This document shows, one piece after another, positions 22,262 to 33,623 of a DNA stretch of 64,000 nt. The translations under genes were made by a program, and so were the position numbers. The notes beneath the pieces are model-generated. The model saw nothing but the letters and a program-made list of their open reading frames with translations, did not search any database and had not been told where the DNA came from. The stretch comes from Marchantia polymorpha subsp. ruderalis. Taxonomy: Eukaryota; Streptophyta; Marchantiopsida; Marchantiales; Marchantiaceae. Positions within the stretch are counted from its first letter, which is position 1, and each line of letters begins with the position of its first letter. Where the stretch lies: positions 8,626,001 through 8,690,000 of the forward strand of contig AP031358.1 of NCBI GenBank assembly GCA_037833965.1, read 5' to 3'.

Positions 22262-25200
22262 TAGCACATCTACCATAATGAGAAATCGACAAAAGCCCTT
22301 TTTCCAGTTTTCGGTAATAAAAAGATAACATCTCATGACTTCATGACGTGATACTAGTATGTTGCTTTTAAATGATAAAACTAGTGACAAGAAAGACTCA
22401 TTATTCAGGAACTCTTGTGCTACCCTGCCACCTAGTCAGTTCAATTTGCATAAAATATCAACTATTATCCGTAATGGTCCCTCAGCTAAGTGAAGAAGAC
22501 ATATTATAGGGGTTCGAAGAAAAACCCACCAAGGAATGGACTAAGAAAACCCAGTAAACCAGTATTTTTTCATGGTTGATTTCAACAAGTTCATCAAGAA
22601 GGTAAGTCAGAAACTAAATGTCATCTCAGGATGTCCCAACATTTTATAATACTTCATTCTATTTCTTCTAAGTCCGTGCGAGCAAGTTACAAAAATATAC
22701 AAAACCTACACAATTTTACCGGTCGCCTTGTCAGAATCCAGTAAATCTTACTATCGCTACCCGCACAATATTTTTACAGATTTTTTAGAGGATTATAGTT
22801 ACAATATAAAACGTCCTGATAAGAATTTTGGAAATTATCACGTAACTTACGTAAGGCTAAAATCCATTTGGTCTTACCTTTTTTGTTGCCTTGACGTTCC
22901 CTTCTCTGCTTTTAATTTGTGTGGTCTGGGTTTAGATGACAAAAAGATGACGTTTGAACTCCGCAGATATTTGAAATTATCTCGACAATCAACAACTCAA
23001 TAAGCCCTACAAATTTCATTCCCAGTGACCAAATTCTCATTGAAGAATTTTCCGGGTCTTTAGGAAGCTTGTCATCAAATCTCTAGATTTTGAACATAAA
23101 TAAAAATTCTCTTCTCTATGCAATTATTTTTTAGATAGCGAAGTGGAAGGTTAATGAACAAACATATAAATACAATAAAGCCTCACTGTTCAGTTATACT
23201 TTTCCAGATTGAGTGTGGATCACATCCCATATTCTTACACGCCTCCCTTGATCATTAGATTTTATGGTTGGTGCATACAACGTGCATCTAAGGGAGGGGC
23301 TTTTAGGGTGGGTGGAATGCTATATGGAGGGTGGTGCATCCAGCCAATCTAAATAGAAGCATTGAGTATCGATGCGATAGATCCGTTACTGGGGTCTTAC
23401 ATGGAGGAAAAAGTAAGTTCAAATACTTATTCTTTGCATAAGAGTTCACAGCACGACAGTTTGAGTCCCTCTCTACACATATAATTCCATTTGAACTTGT
23501 CAGATTGAGAAACCATGATGACAGTTCACATATACGTCAATTGTGCTGTTAATCATCTGCCTCATCAAAGCTCAATATTGCAGAGGCAAAACCTATTGCC
23601 TTCGCTTTTACACTCAGGAATAATTAATGTCAAACTTCATATATTCAAGAGTGACAGCAACTGATCGACTCAAAACTATTTATACATGAAAAATGACTCG
23701 AAAAATTTTTAAAAACATGTTACGATCACACAGTTCTATCATATATAAAATTTACAATACTCATGGAAGAATTGAAAAAGCACAATATGAATATATCCAC
23801 GCTAAAAAATTGAAAGTGAAAAAGAAATTGGGTTCATCAAAGACTCTAGGGAAGCCAGTTATTTTTCATTTCACATAGCTAGGTTGTCTTGACCATGAGA
23901 CTAGTCTCGTGAAGGTTTTATACTGCTTTACCGCGGCCTTAGTTACTACACACGCAGATAAACGAAATATTTAAATGCAGTAAGACCTAAATTCAACTAC
24001 TTTTATCAACCTAGCTTTAAGGTTTGCATGCAAGATGTATTTTCATTTCATTTCACTATTAAAGAGTTGCATAATGGATAAAAAAAGTAGTTATCATGAA
24101 GTATACTTCTAAATGCTAGAATCTGAAAATAGGAATGCTTATATTTAGTTAAAGAAAGCACACCTGTGCAATATCCGTGCAAACTTATTTTTTCTAAATG
24201 GAGATACTGAGGATTGCTATCCACTCATACACAAACTCTTACAAGATGAATATATCACTTATGCAAAATTAAAAACACAAGCAAAACCACCAAATTACAC
24301 CTATCTAAAACCGTTGTATATAAAATCCATTATTCTTCTCTGTACTGGGGCCATGAAGGCTTTAGTTAGAAGTCAAGGATAATACACTTCGGTCACCTAT
24401 ATGATCACTCAGAATTATTTGTATAGACAGATAATATTGTAGGTTTTTGTTTTTCTTTCCATTCATGGAGGCCTCGAATGTGACCCAACGGTGAATATAG
24501 TACACAATCATAGCCAAGTAAAGGTCCTCAAAGTTTGGCGAAAACTGCTACAGAGCTTTTGGGGCTTGATTTTAAAAAGATCGGTAAAATCTTTGTGACA
24601 AATTAAAGCAGATTGAGGAAGAAAGTAGGAAAGCCTCAGCGTAGAATGAACGTAGCTCGCAGGAGCAGAAGCATCAAGGACAAACGTAAAGTACGTTCAC
24701 TTTGGGAAATATTTCGTTTACCTATTGGAGCATGCATTGGATAACTTTCTCGAAGATACGTACTGATCAAAACCTCCGTGAGGTCATCATCTAGTCTCCG
24801 ATCCACACCTCGCAGATTCAGTCAATTCCTAGTCTACTCTAACTTTTCATCATTCTCATTATGCTAGCCTACCGTCAAGCTTACTGAGAAACTCGTATTG
24901 GTCTCCCAATTAAAAGATCTTCAGCTTTCTGGTACGTCAAGGAAGTCAAAGTTTTGAATGGTGACGGTTCTCAAATGCGACGATGTGAGGTAAAAAAATA
25001 TGTTAAACAGCGATCAGTAACATATGTAAGCTTTCTATATCCACTTTTCAGGTGAGCACATGGATAGATTTGAACAAGTTTTCAGTCCAGCTTTACTCAT
25101 CGATGGAATAGGACGAATATATTGCACAATGTTTACTCTGAACTTTGTTTCCATCTTTGGAAAGTACAAACTACAAAGACAGCAGATTAGACTGCAATAC

Positions 25201-26140
25201 ACGATGAAGAGGTTTCAAAAAAAGCTCCTACTTTCTTGGCTGGCTGTCTCCTAAAACCTGTACGGGTTTGGACGGTTAAGACCGTCCAGGTACAGAAACA
25301 AGCAGTACAATTATTTCTCTGTTAGATTTATATCAGGTAAACTTCAAGATAGGTAGTTGGAATCTTATGATGAGATATCCACGCTTTTGTATGAAGAACA
25401 CTATTAGTTTATGGTTAATACTCTACTCCGTTACTCTTCGCCTGGGTCGATTGTAAAGACTGAATGTTTTCATAGTTGTACAATTTTGGCATCCATATGT
25501 CAAAATTATTGTATGTCTCTATTATCTGGTAAGTATAGCAAGGTCTGATCCAATCCAAATATCTGAACAACGGCACCAAATTCTGAAGTGAGTTTAGGTA
25601 TGGAACGTTTGTCTCTCAAAATCTATATTCAGTGTCTATAACAGTCTGTTGCGAACAGAGTCACTGAATATGATAGACTTACTATTATATTTTATTGCTT
25701 TTGACCAAAAAAAGGTAACCTTACTTTGAAAGGACTTGATTTAAACTTTGCCGAAACTATTTTTTCATCAAATTTTCCTTAAACATCTAACATTTATAAA
25801 TTCAATATATGTACCTTAAGGTTTTGTGTCAAAGTATTTTGCATCATCATGGATGAAAGCAATATAATACGAGAAAGAGTGTATTTTTCTCCTTCCAGAG
25901 GTATTGTGTTTCAAGACAGATTCAAATCTTTGGTGAGGCCCAAAAAAAAATTATGAGGACATGATTGTAACTATTGATTCTTTCTACAACAGGTTACGGT
26001 CACCTTCCCTACTTCTAAGTCTCTTCCTACTGAAAGTTTAATCGTTCTGCTTTTTTGCCCTTAATTGACATAAGAAGAAGCTCCAGCTTTCTGGTGTAAG
26101 CATTATTCTCAGATGCAAAGCCAACATCTTGGCATCCCTA
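21340..26140. other. Gene desert
   Basis: No gene could be supported. There is a (TA)16 microsatellite at 22227-22258. Open frames up to 91 codons (for example 22728-23003) show no family motifs. A small hairpin (GGACGGT-TAAG-ACCGTCC, about 25272-25289) stands within a larger near-symmetrical sequence. Base composition is moderately AT-rich. Confidence 0.5.
22227..22258. repeat. (TA)16 microsatellite
   Basis: Thirty-two consecutive bases alternate T and A without interruption. Confidence 0.95.
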
Positions 26141-26144
26141 ATTG

Positions 26145-26220
26145 GAAGTGTGGTGCATGTTTCTTGTTTACATGATTATAGCAAAACAATAATGTAAACA
26201 AGAAACATGCACCACACTTC
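26145..26220. repeat. Perfect 29-bp hairpin
   Basis: Arms 26145-26173 and 26192-26220 are exact inverse complements (GAAGTGTGGTGCATGTTTCT...), with an 18-base loop. A separate perfect 16-bp palindrome (GATGGCTTAAGCCATC) follows at 26222-26237. It could be a foldback remnant or a young small-RNA precursor. No terminal duplications were seen. Confidence 0.9.
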
Positions 26221-26399
26221 TGATGGCTTAAGCCATCGTACTTAAGTCTCGAACTTTCAAATCTTTTCCTAGTTTTGGAAATGACAACTCAAAAAAACTA
26301 TCACGAAAGTGTTTGTGAAACGCTATATTGGCAACGAGTGCACCGGGATAATGATAGTTGAATTTTACATGAGCTTTTACTCTACAAGCCGGGAACTGA

Positions 26400-27560
26400 T
26401 CGGGGGATTAAGTAAAAATATCACTTGAAGATGACGGATCGTACTTCTACCGTGTACTCATTCAGCACTTCAGAAACTACAAAACACAAATCATATACTA
26501 CAAGATCTTGGCCCCGCTCCCTTCAAGATTCTAGAACCCTCAATGGTGCGTGATGGACTTGTTCGAGGGTCGAGAAACCTTGAGTCCAAAAGCGAAGATA
26601 ACCCCTGAATCTTCCAGTGTGAAAATCTTATTTCAACCCTTGCCATCGAACCCTATGTAGAATGCGATATCCGAGCTCTGACTTGTATAGAGCATCGCAA
26701 GATCACCAGTCTGTAATAGCAAATACATGTAGCTTCCAGTAGAAAATAAAGAATGCCTGACAGCGAAGTCAAGGAGAATGGAACCTAAGACGTGCCACCT
26801 GGCCACGTGTAAACACCGCTAGAGAATAGAGGCTAGTGAGGCAGAACACTGGAGTCTGGACGAGTCTGTAATCTGACCTGGTTGTCAACAAGCTGCACAC
26901 TCGAGAGTCCATATAAATCGCGATAGTTGGACCAGCGCTGAACATCCGTCTTCGAAAACAGCGATACGCGACTGGGCTTCGCATCGCAGCAAAATTCGTA
27001 TCGTGACGACGACGCTGGATCCTATTCGAGGAATCAGATCAGCACTGACAGCACGTGAAAGATCTTCTGCTAGTACAGTGGTCGTATCACGTCTACAGAA
27101 TGAGCTACGGTCTTTTCCCATTTGGGAGTCAAGCGCAGAACGGCTTGAGCGGCGCTAAACCCTAGAAGTCGGGCGGATTAATGACTCGGTATTTCATTCC
27201 TCCACAGCTAGTCGGAATGTTTTGCAATCATTTCCTTCGCGCTTTAGAAAGTGATACCTCGTATGTCTTCTACAATCATTTGGATGAGGATACAAAATTT
27301 ACCATCATAAGATAAATCTCCGCGATACTAAAAGAACTTACTGTGCTTATTTCGTTCAACAATTTGACGTTACGAGAAGACAAACGAGCTCTGTTGTTGC
27401 CGATACATAAAGTTTATCCCATACGTGTTGCCATTCTAACTCCTTGGAATCTTATTGATAATAATAAGTATGAGTTAGGATGCACGTGACCTTTTGGGGA
27501 TGTCTAGTTTCGAAATAACGCACTTCGCAACAAAGGCAGTGGTAAACGTTTAATACCAAT
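26400..27560. other. GC-normal patch with a telo-box
   Basis: Composition rises here compared with its surroundings. The motif AAACCCTA (telo-box, frequent near plant housekeeping promoters) lies at 27157-27164. The minus frame starting at 27121 (MGKDRSSFCRRDTTTV...) is 78 codons and is not recognised. This may be a decayed or very short gene. I cannot support a product. Confidence 0.25.
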
Positions 27561-30500
27561 GCATAATCTATTTTATACGTTCTGATCTTCCTTGACAGAA
27601 GTGCAGTGATGTTGCATCCGATCATGAATTTTGGAAAAATTATCTTGTAATATATGTGAAATAAAAAAACTCATGGACATAGCATAAATATGAGATAAGA
27701 TCTAATCAAACTTTTTTTTTAACGTCAAAGAACATAGGCACATGAATTGGCTTGTTCTATAATAGTTACATTCTTCAAGTATCAGCTTTAAAGATTACCA
27801 TGGCATTAGTTTGATTTATAGAAAAGCAATTTGAAACTATGTCACAATACATGAGGGAAAAGGAGTAATATAAATAAGTGTTTCAATTGCAACGCATGAT
27901 TTTATTTTCATCATTTAAAAAACATTTGATTTTGTAGTCAAGGAATAATGAATTCCATTAATTATGATGATAAGCAGAACATAGACAAAAAAGAAAAATT
28001 TTAGTGTCTAACTCATGTGAGGTTAACCAATAACATCTCACAACCTGATTGCTAGAAGCTGTATCCCGACAAAAATTCTGAGTCATTCACATGACATAAC
28101 CTTCAAACTTTACAAATAAAAACAGCTTCTTTTGGTAAAGAGGCATGTGCATACACAATTTGATTGTTGGAAATCAAATTATTCATATGAATTTCTGTAT
28201 GCAAAGTTCCAAATTTATCAATGAAAAATATATAATTCCACTTTTTTTTATGAACTTCAGTATAGATGATATAGAAGAAGACTAATCTCAAAAATCAGCT
28301 TCAAATTTGTTTTGATTTGTCTAGAAATCAATGAAAAATATCTAAAGTAATATAATGTACACATGTTACATTACATTGTAACTCAGACATCACAAATGCA
28401 TATATCTGTTTTCATTGTGTTCGAATGTAGATCATCACATAAATGGCTAAGTGCAGTTTACATACTTGAGGTATTAGAAGAAGCAATTGAGATAATAGCC
28501 TTGTTGCAACTGTACAAGAAGATCGAGAGAATTAAAAAAGCTAAAGACAATAACAAGATTGTGATTAGTCATTGATCATGTCAAACAAGGTTATCTAGAC
28601 TTTGGAAATTTTATATATCAAAAGGCGTTATAGACTCAAGAAATCAATTCCAAGTTTAGGGATGAGTCCATGTTTAAGTAGGAATTTTTCATTCCTTTAC
28701 TTAGTTTGATATGGTTAACAACTAGTTTAAAGTTATTAAAAGAAACTATCATATAATATTTAGTGCAAGAAATGCTTGATACTTGACATCAAAAGTTAGA
28801 AATTTATAAAAATTAGATTCAGATGCGACATTTGGATTGTTTAGAATAACGTAAAAATCTTGTCAAAATTTTATCACGAGAATCAATCACATACCATCAT
28901 GCTGCAAAACTTGTACGTAGTTCATCTTAAAGTGTTTTTGATGAAGAAAATACAGCTTTTTACTCAAAAATCCTAAATTCGACGATCAGCTCTCATATAT
29001 AATGATAGATTAATCCTATTCATATAAACTAGAGTTAGAGATTGTTAGTTGTTAAATCCATTCCATAAGACTTGAAATTAACAACTAACAATCTCTTCCT
29101 TGATTCATATTTTAAATTTTTTAACTTCTAAAAATAATATGATTACTTTGCATGGATTTGTAGATAAAAGTTGATATATGTTATTCTATGTGAAAGCCAA
29201 GTAAGAGATAAAATTATATAAAAAATTATTGCTACCTCCACTTGCGTGACTTATGCAACAACTACAAATTAGTATCATGTCTCTTATAACTTTTTCAACA
29301 AAAACATTTCATCTATGCATCAGCAATAGTAAGTTTACTCTCAATCTTTTCAAAAATACTAAATATATGATAAATTTATTTTTAATTTCAATGGGCTTCT
29401 TTTGCTGTAGAAAGTATATAACTAGCTGTAACATATAATCCAATCTTACTATAAAAAAATAAATTAATAACATATATTTCAAATCTATCTCAATACTACC
29501 TGTTTGAACGTGGATAAATGGTAAACCTCACTGTCGGAAATAAAAATAAGAGCTTTACCGATCAGGTAAAGCTATTTCATCAAATGATATACTTTGTATC
29601 TTTTGTTATCGTTACATATTTGACTCTACTTTTTTATTAAGCTATGCATTTTTACAAATAGATCTCCAAATTATAAATTCACCATGAAGTGTCAACATAT
29701 ATCTAGTTATAAATGAAATTTTCGTCCAAATCTTATCAATTACAAGTATTAATATAACATAACAAATATGTGAAATTGTTTTGTAGATCATCAAACAAAA
29801 TACTATTTCTTCTCCTAGTATTCTTGAAACACGTGAAAATCCAGTTCACAATTTTTCAATGCATATTTTCTGAATTTGACCTGTAATTATTCATCTTGTA
29901 CATCTTAGAATAATATCAGATAAAGTCCATGATGATCAATTCATGAGCATATGTAATATCTTGTTATGTTATATAAGTGATATTTTCTTTCATCTTAAGC
30001 ATCATTTGTTCATTAAGTTGCAAGAACTTTAAAACTTGTTGCTTAAAAATTGCAAACTTAATGAAGTCCATCAGGAACAAATTGAATGTAATTAAATTGA
30101 TTATAAATTTTTTCTTTAATTCTTTGTAAACTTTCATGTTTAATTTTCTCTTAGATTTAGTATAACCTATATACTTGTAATGTCGCGTGGATACTTTCAC
30201 AAAATATTGCTTGATTATAAATATCATGTTTTTTCTTGATCGCACACATCATGTTTAAGATCTATCAACTCAATGCTTCATTGAGTTGTACAACTTCATA
30301 TCCAAGACAATAATCAATATATTTTTGGACTTCATTGACCATATCTTGGACTTTCGTGTTTTATGGGAGAAATTTAATGGTAGTAAAACGCTTTATTTTG
30401 CGGCTTCATTGATTTCAAAAACGATTTTGACATTCTACCTTGTAAGCTCTTGTGGGAAAGTTTGCAAGCTACTGGAATACCACCAGATATTCTAATAGTT

Positions 30501-31200
30501 GTGACCATGTTATATAATTATGATCCTGTCAAGATCAACTGCTCATTCAATATTGTACTCATTCATTTTCTATTTAGAGTTTTTATAGTAGATATCAAAA
30601 AGTGATTGGAAAAATGTGATAATGAAGATGTCAAGGTTGAAAACTTTGTCATCAAAGCTCTACTCTACTGTACTAGCAGTGATGACATTGGTTTACTAAA
30701 AACAACTAAACATTTGGCAAGATTTGTACTCCAAATCAAATGTAGGTAAATATGAAGAAGTCCAAAGTCATCATGTGATCACTGGATTCTAGTTTTTGTT
30801 CTCTTACAAAAATCTATAATTAAAAATAATAAAAATTTACAAATATCTAAGTATAGATTTCGCAAATGACAATAATTGGGCATTTTGTGTGCAAAAGAGA
30901 GTAAGAGCTCGTTACAAAGCTCTATATTCATTGTTAAATTGATGTAAAAGAGATCATATAGTATCTTGCGGTCTTAGAAAATACTTATTTAAGAGCTTAG
31001 TGTAGCCGGTATTCTTATATTAAACCCTAGTGTGAAGCCCAGGGTGGTAGCGTGTGGATAAGATGCAAAATATCTTAGTAAAAGAAGAATTAGATGTAAG
31101 AAATCAAACTTCACATATTATTCTCCTTGCAGAAACAAGTTGTTTACCTATAGATATTGAAGCTCTTTACTTGACCATCACTTACATTAGAAGGGTGTTA
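27560..31200. other. AT-rich gene desert
   Basis: Strongly AT-rich. No gene was found. There is a perfect 19-bp hairpin at 29037-29096. Some stretches (29100-30300) have the feel of very old retroelement DNA, but nothing could be aligned convincingly. Confidence 0.45.
29037..29096. repeat. Perfect 19-bp hairpin
   Basis: Arms 29037-29055 and 29078-29096 (AGAGATTGTTAGTTGTTAA and its complement) are exact, with a 22-base loop. The right arm plus CTTCCTT resembles an LTR end next to a purine tract in inverted sense, so an old LTR fragment is possible. Confidence 0.85.
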
Positions 31201-31404
31201 TTTTTTTATGCTTCTTGACTTACTCTTCAAACTTTGCTTGCCAAACGTTTCATTGGATGATTAGGAGGCTTGATGATTTGATCTTTGAAATGAAGGATGA
31301 GATTTTTTTATGCTTCTTGCATTACTTTTCAAATTTTGTGTACCAAACGCTCCATTGGATTATTAGCATATGTGGTGATTTGGTCTTTGAAGTGAAACTT
31401 GGCA
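31201..31404. repeat. 102-bp tandem duplication
   Basis: Two diverged copies start at 31201 and 31303, each beginning TTTTTTTATGCTTCTTG and continuing through CCAAACG...CATTGGAT and TGATTTG.TCTTTGAA. The duplication lies just upstream of the LINE-like fragment. Confidence 0.8.
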
Positions 31405-31568
31405 GAACGCTATGAGGATTTGCAACATATGACACTAGGCGAGCATGTAGGGAAGTAACTTCTCAACATTATTTGGAGCAGACCAAGAACCAACATGCAG
31501 TTTTATAAACTTCATGTTAATCCTATACTTGTTTATTGTGAACAAGAATACCCACTTTTGGGATCTCC

Positions 31569-31766
31569 ATGTTTTTTTGTCACATTATTGCTCCGCACAT
31601 AACTGAGTCTCATAGTCTTGGAATTGAAGAAGTGCGATGGTTTAATATTGATGAGAGTAAACATATCTGTAAGTTATGTGACGGTGGAAATATTGAGTAT
31701 GAAGTTCATGTGTTTGTTACATGTACTGTACTATGTATGAAGAGATTAGACTTGCTCATAAAATAG
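31569..31766 (+). pseudogene. LINE-like 3'-end fragment with zinc-knuckle
   Basis: The plus-strand frame contains SHSLGIEEVRWFNI followed by HICKLCDGGNIEYEVHVFV and a further C, i.e. C-x2-C-x9-H-x4-C. This matches the C-terminal zinc-knuckle region of many non-LTR retrotransposon polymerases (pattern like ICKxCxxGxxExExHFLFxC). No RT domain was found upstream, so only the 3' tail is present, as is normal for 5'-truncated LINE copies. No poly-A tail was identified. A chance or host zinc motif is the alternative. Confidence 0.4.
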
Positions 31767-32300
31767 ATATGGAGAATCTCTTTCCTCTTTCAGGGCTAGT
31801 GACTTTTAATTTTGGTTGTTATATTAGGGAAGAGATTAGTACTCTTGACACAAGCTAGAGATTGGTCTTTAGTATCTTTTAACCGGTGAATGTTTGACTT
31901 GTAATGTGTTTTTCATAGGGTGCCGGGACTTGATCTATTTCCCATTTACCATAAGCTGTCGACAACACACAATGTACTGTACCATGATCTAATCATCAAG
32001 TATATAAAGATAAAGGTTCAATAAAATGTTCAACACTTCGATATCTAGATAGTTTAGGTTACGATTAGCCTCAGAACTACAAATGAATCTTTCGATGATA
32101 TTATATACTACGAGCGAAAAAGGCTGAGCATGTGTATATTGTTAAGATGGGGATGCTTTCCGTAGACATGAAGCTCTGGGCTCTAGAGTTCAGGTCGTCG
32201 TCAGCGCGAATTACTGTCCTGCACAGATTAAGGCATAGAAAATAACCATGTCCACTCTCTGGTCCCATGTCAGTGGTGGAAACAATCCCAGGTCTGAATG

Positions 32301-32660
32301 CATGATATCGTGGATGAGTACTGAAGGTTTCACCTGGTCAAGAAGGTAACAGAGATTTTTGTTAATATTGAGTTCATTTCGTTTTAAGTGCTGTGTGAAA
32401 CAAGACAAGCATTTACTCACCCACGATGATATCGTGGGTGAGTGTTTGAAGGTTTCACCTGGTCAAGAAGGTAACAGAGATTTTTGTTAATATTGAGTTC
32501 ATTTCGTTTTAAATGCTGTGCGAAACAAGACAAGCATTTACTCACCCACGATGATATCGTGGGTGAGTATCTGAAGGTTTCACCTGGTCAAGAAGGTAGC
32601 AGAGATTTTTGTTAATATTGAGTTCATTTCGTTTTAAATGCTTGTCTTGTTTCACACAGC
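32301..32660. repeat. 125-bp tandem array with perfect palindromes and an inverted end
   Basis: Three copies (anchor GAAGGTTTCACCTGG at 32323, 32448 and 32573) repeat at exactly 125 bases. Between copies sits the palindrome CTCACCCACGAT-GAT-ATCGTGGGTGAG, at 32416-32442 and 32541-32567. After the third copy the joining segment is inverted: 32636-32660 is the exact complement of 32390-32414. Copies are nearly identical, so the array is young. Confidence 0.93.
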
Positions 32661-33001
32661 AAATGCCCTGCGTTGCCTTGTATAGATGCAACCAGCTGTA
32701 AGCCGATCATCCACAAATTGCTTGCACTGATCCTAGTGCTCTTACAGACAAACCCACCCCATAGTATGAATTACATCCACTGCTCTGGTTCTATTCAGAA
32801 ACCTGCACTACCAAGCCAACTACTATCAATTTTCTTTTACTCTATGGTACCCAGAGGCGTAATTTGATACTAAGTCCATCTTGTATCTTGTTCGGGGGTA
32901 AATATGTTCTCGCGTCAAACTTAGATAGGGCTCGGAACTTTTTTGCAGTGCTAAGCGCAACTCTTTAAAACTATGTATGCAACTGCCACATTATTAACAG
33001 C

Positions 33002-33110
33002 ATTCCAACTATAAGAGTAAACGGACGAACAAGGCTTCCCGATAACTGCAACAGTATGAAAAGCAATCCAACTATAAAATTAAACGGACTAACAAGGCTT
33101 CCCGATAACG
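33002..33110. repeat. 63-bp direct duplication
   Basis: Two copies begin near 33002 and 33065 and share CCAACTATAA, TAAACGGAC and AACAAGGCTTCCCGATAAC with a few differences. Confidence 0.8.
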
Positions 33111-33623
33111 TTACTCCTCGCAACGAGCATGTAGAAGTTCAACCGAGTGGATCACTGGATGGGATTCCCGATCAATGTAAGACCTAGCGGAGACACTGTG
33201 TTCTACTACAACTTTTACACTACTAAAACTCTTCAGCGATCAGGTGGACACACAATTGATGTAATCACTGCAATCAGTCCAATCGCCTACAAGTAAAGCT
33301 ACCATACTTCCGTGAGAAGGCCCGTGGCCAGCACTCTTCAGTGTTCTATGTTCTAGATTCCAAAGCCATTTCCAAACTCAAAAATCCCAGATATTTCGGT
33401 AATAAGACCAAACGGAAACAATTACAAGTGCCACAGAAAGCAAGACCAAGAGAACAAAGAAGGTAATACAGAAAAGGAGGGAGAGAACTCGCTAAGACTC
33501 AAAACTAAAACCAGACTCTTGATGATGAAAAGTGGCATTAAAGCTCATAGGTGGGTCAAGTATACGAAGAAGTGACTAACTCTAGACAAGTTTAATGTAC
33601 ATGTCTACGATCCTAGATATCCT

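Larger units (their letters stand above)
31870..33620. other. Intergenic region right of glucosidase II 3' end
   Basis: No gene was seen. It contains the 125-bp array at about 32301-32660 and a 63-bp direct duplication at about 33002-33110. The last few hundred bases before 33624 should include the 3' UTR of the minus-strand glucosidase II gene. Confidence 0.5.

Noticed and set aside
22728-23003. 91-codon plus-strand frame
   Set aside because: It has no recognisable motifs, AT-rich composition and no promoter or splice support.
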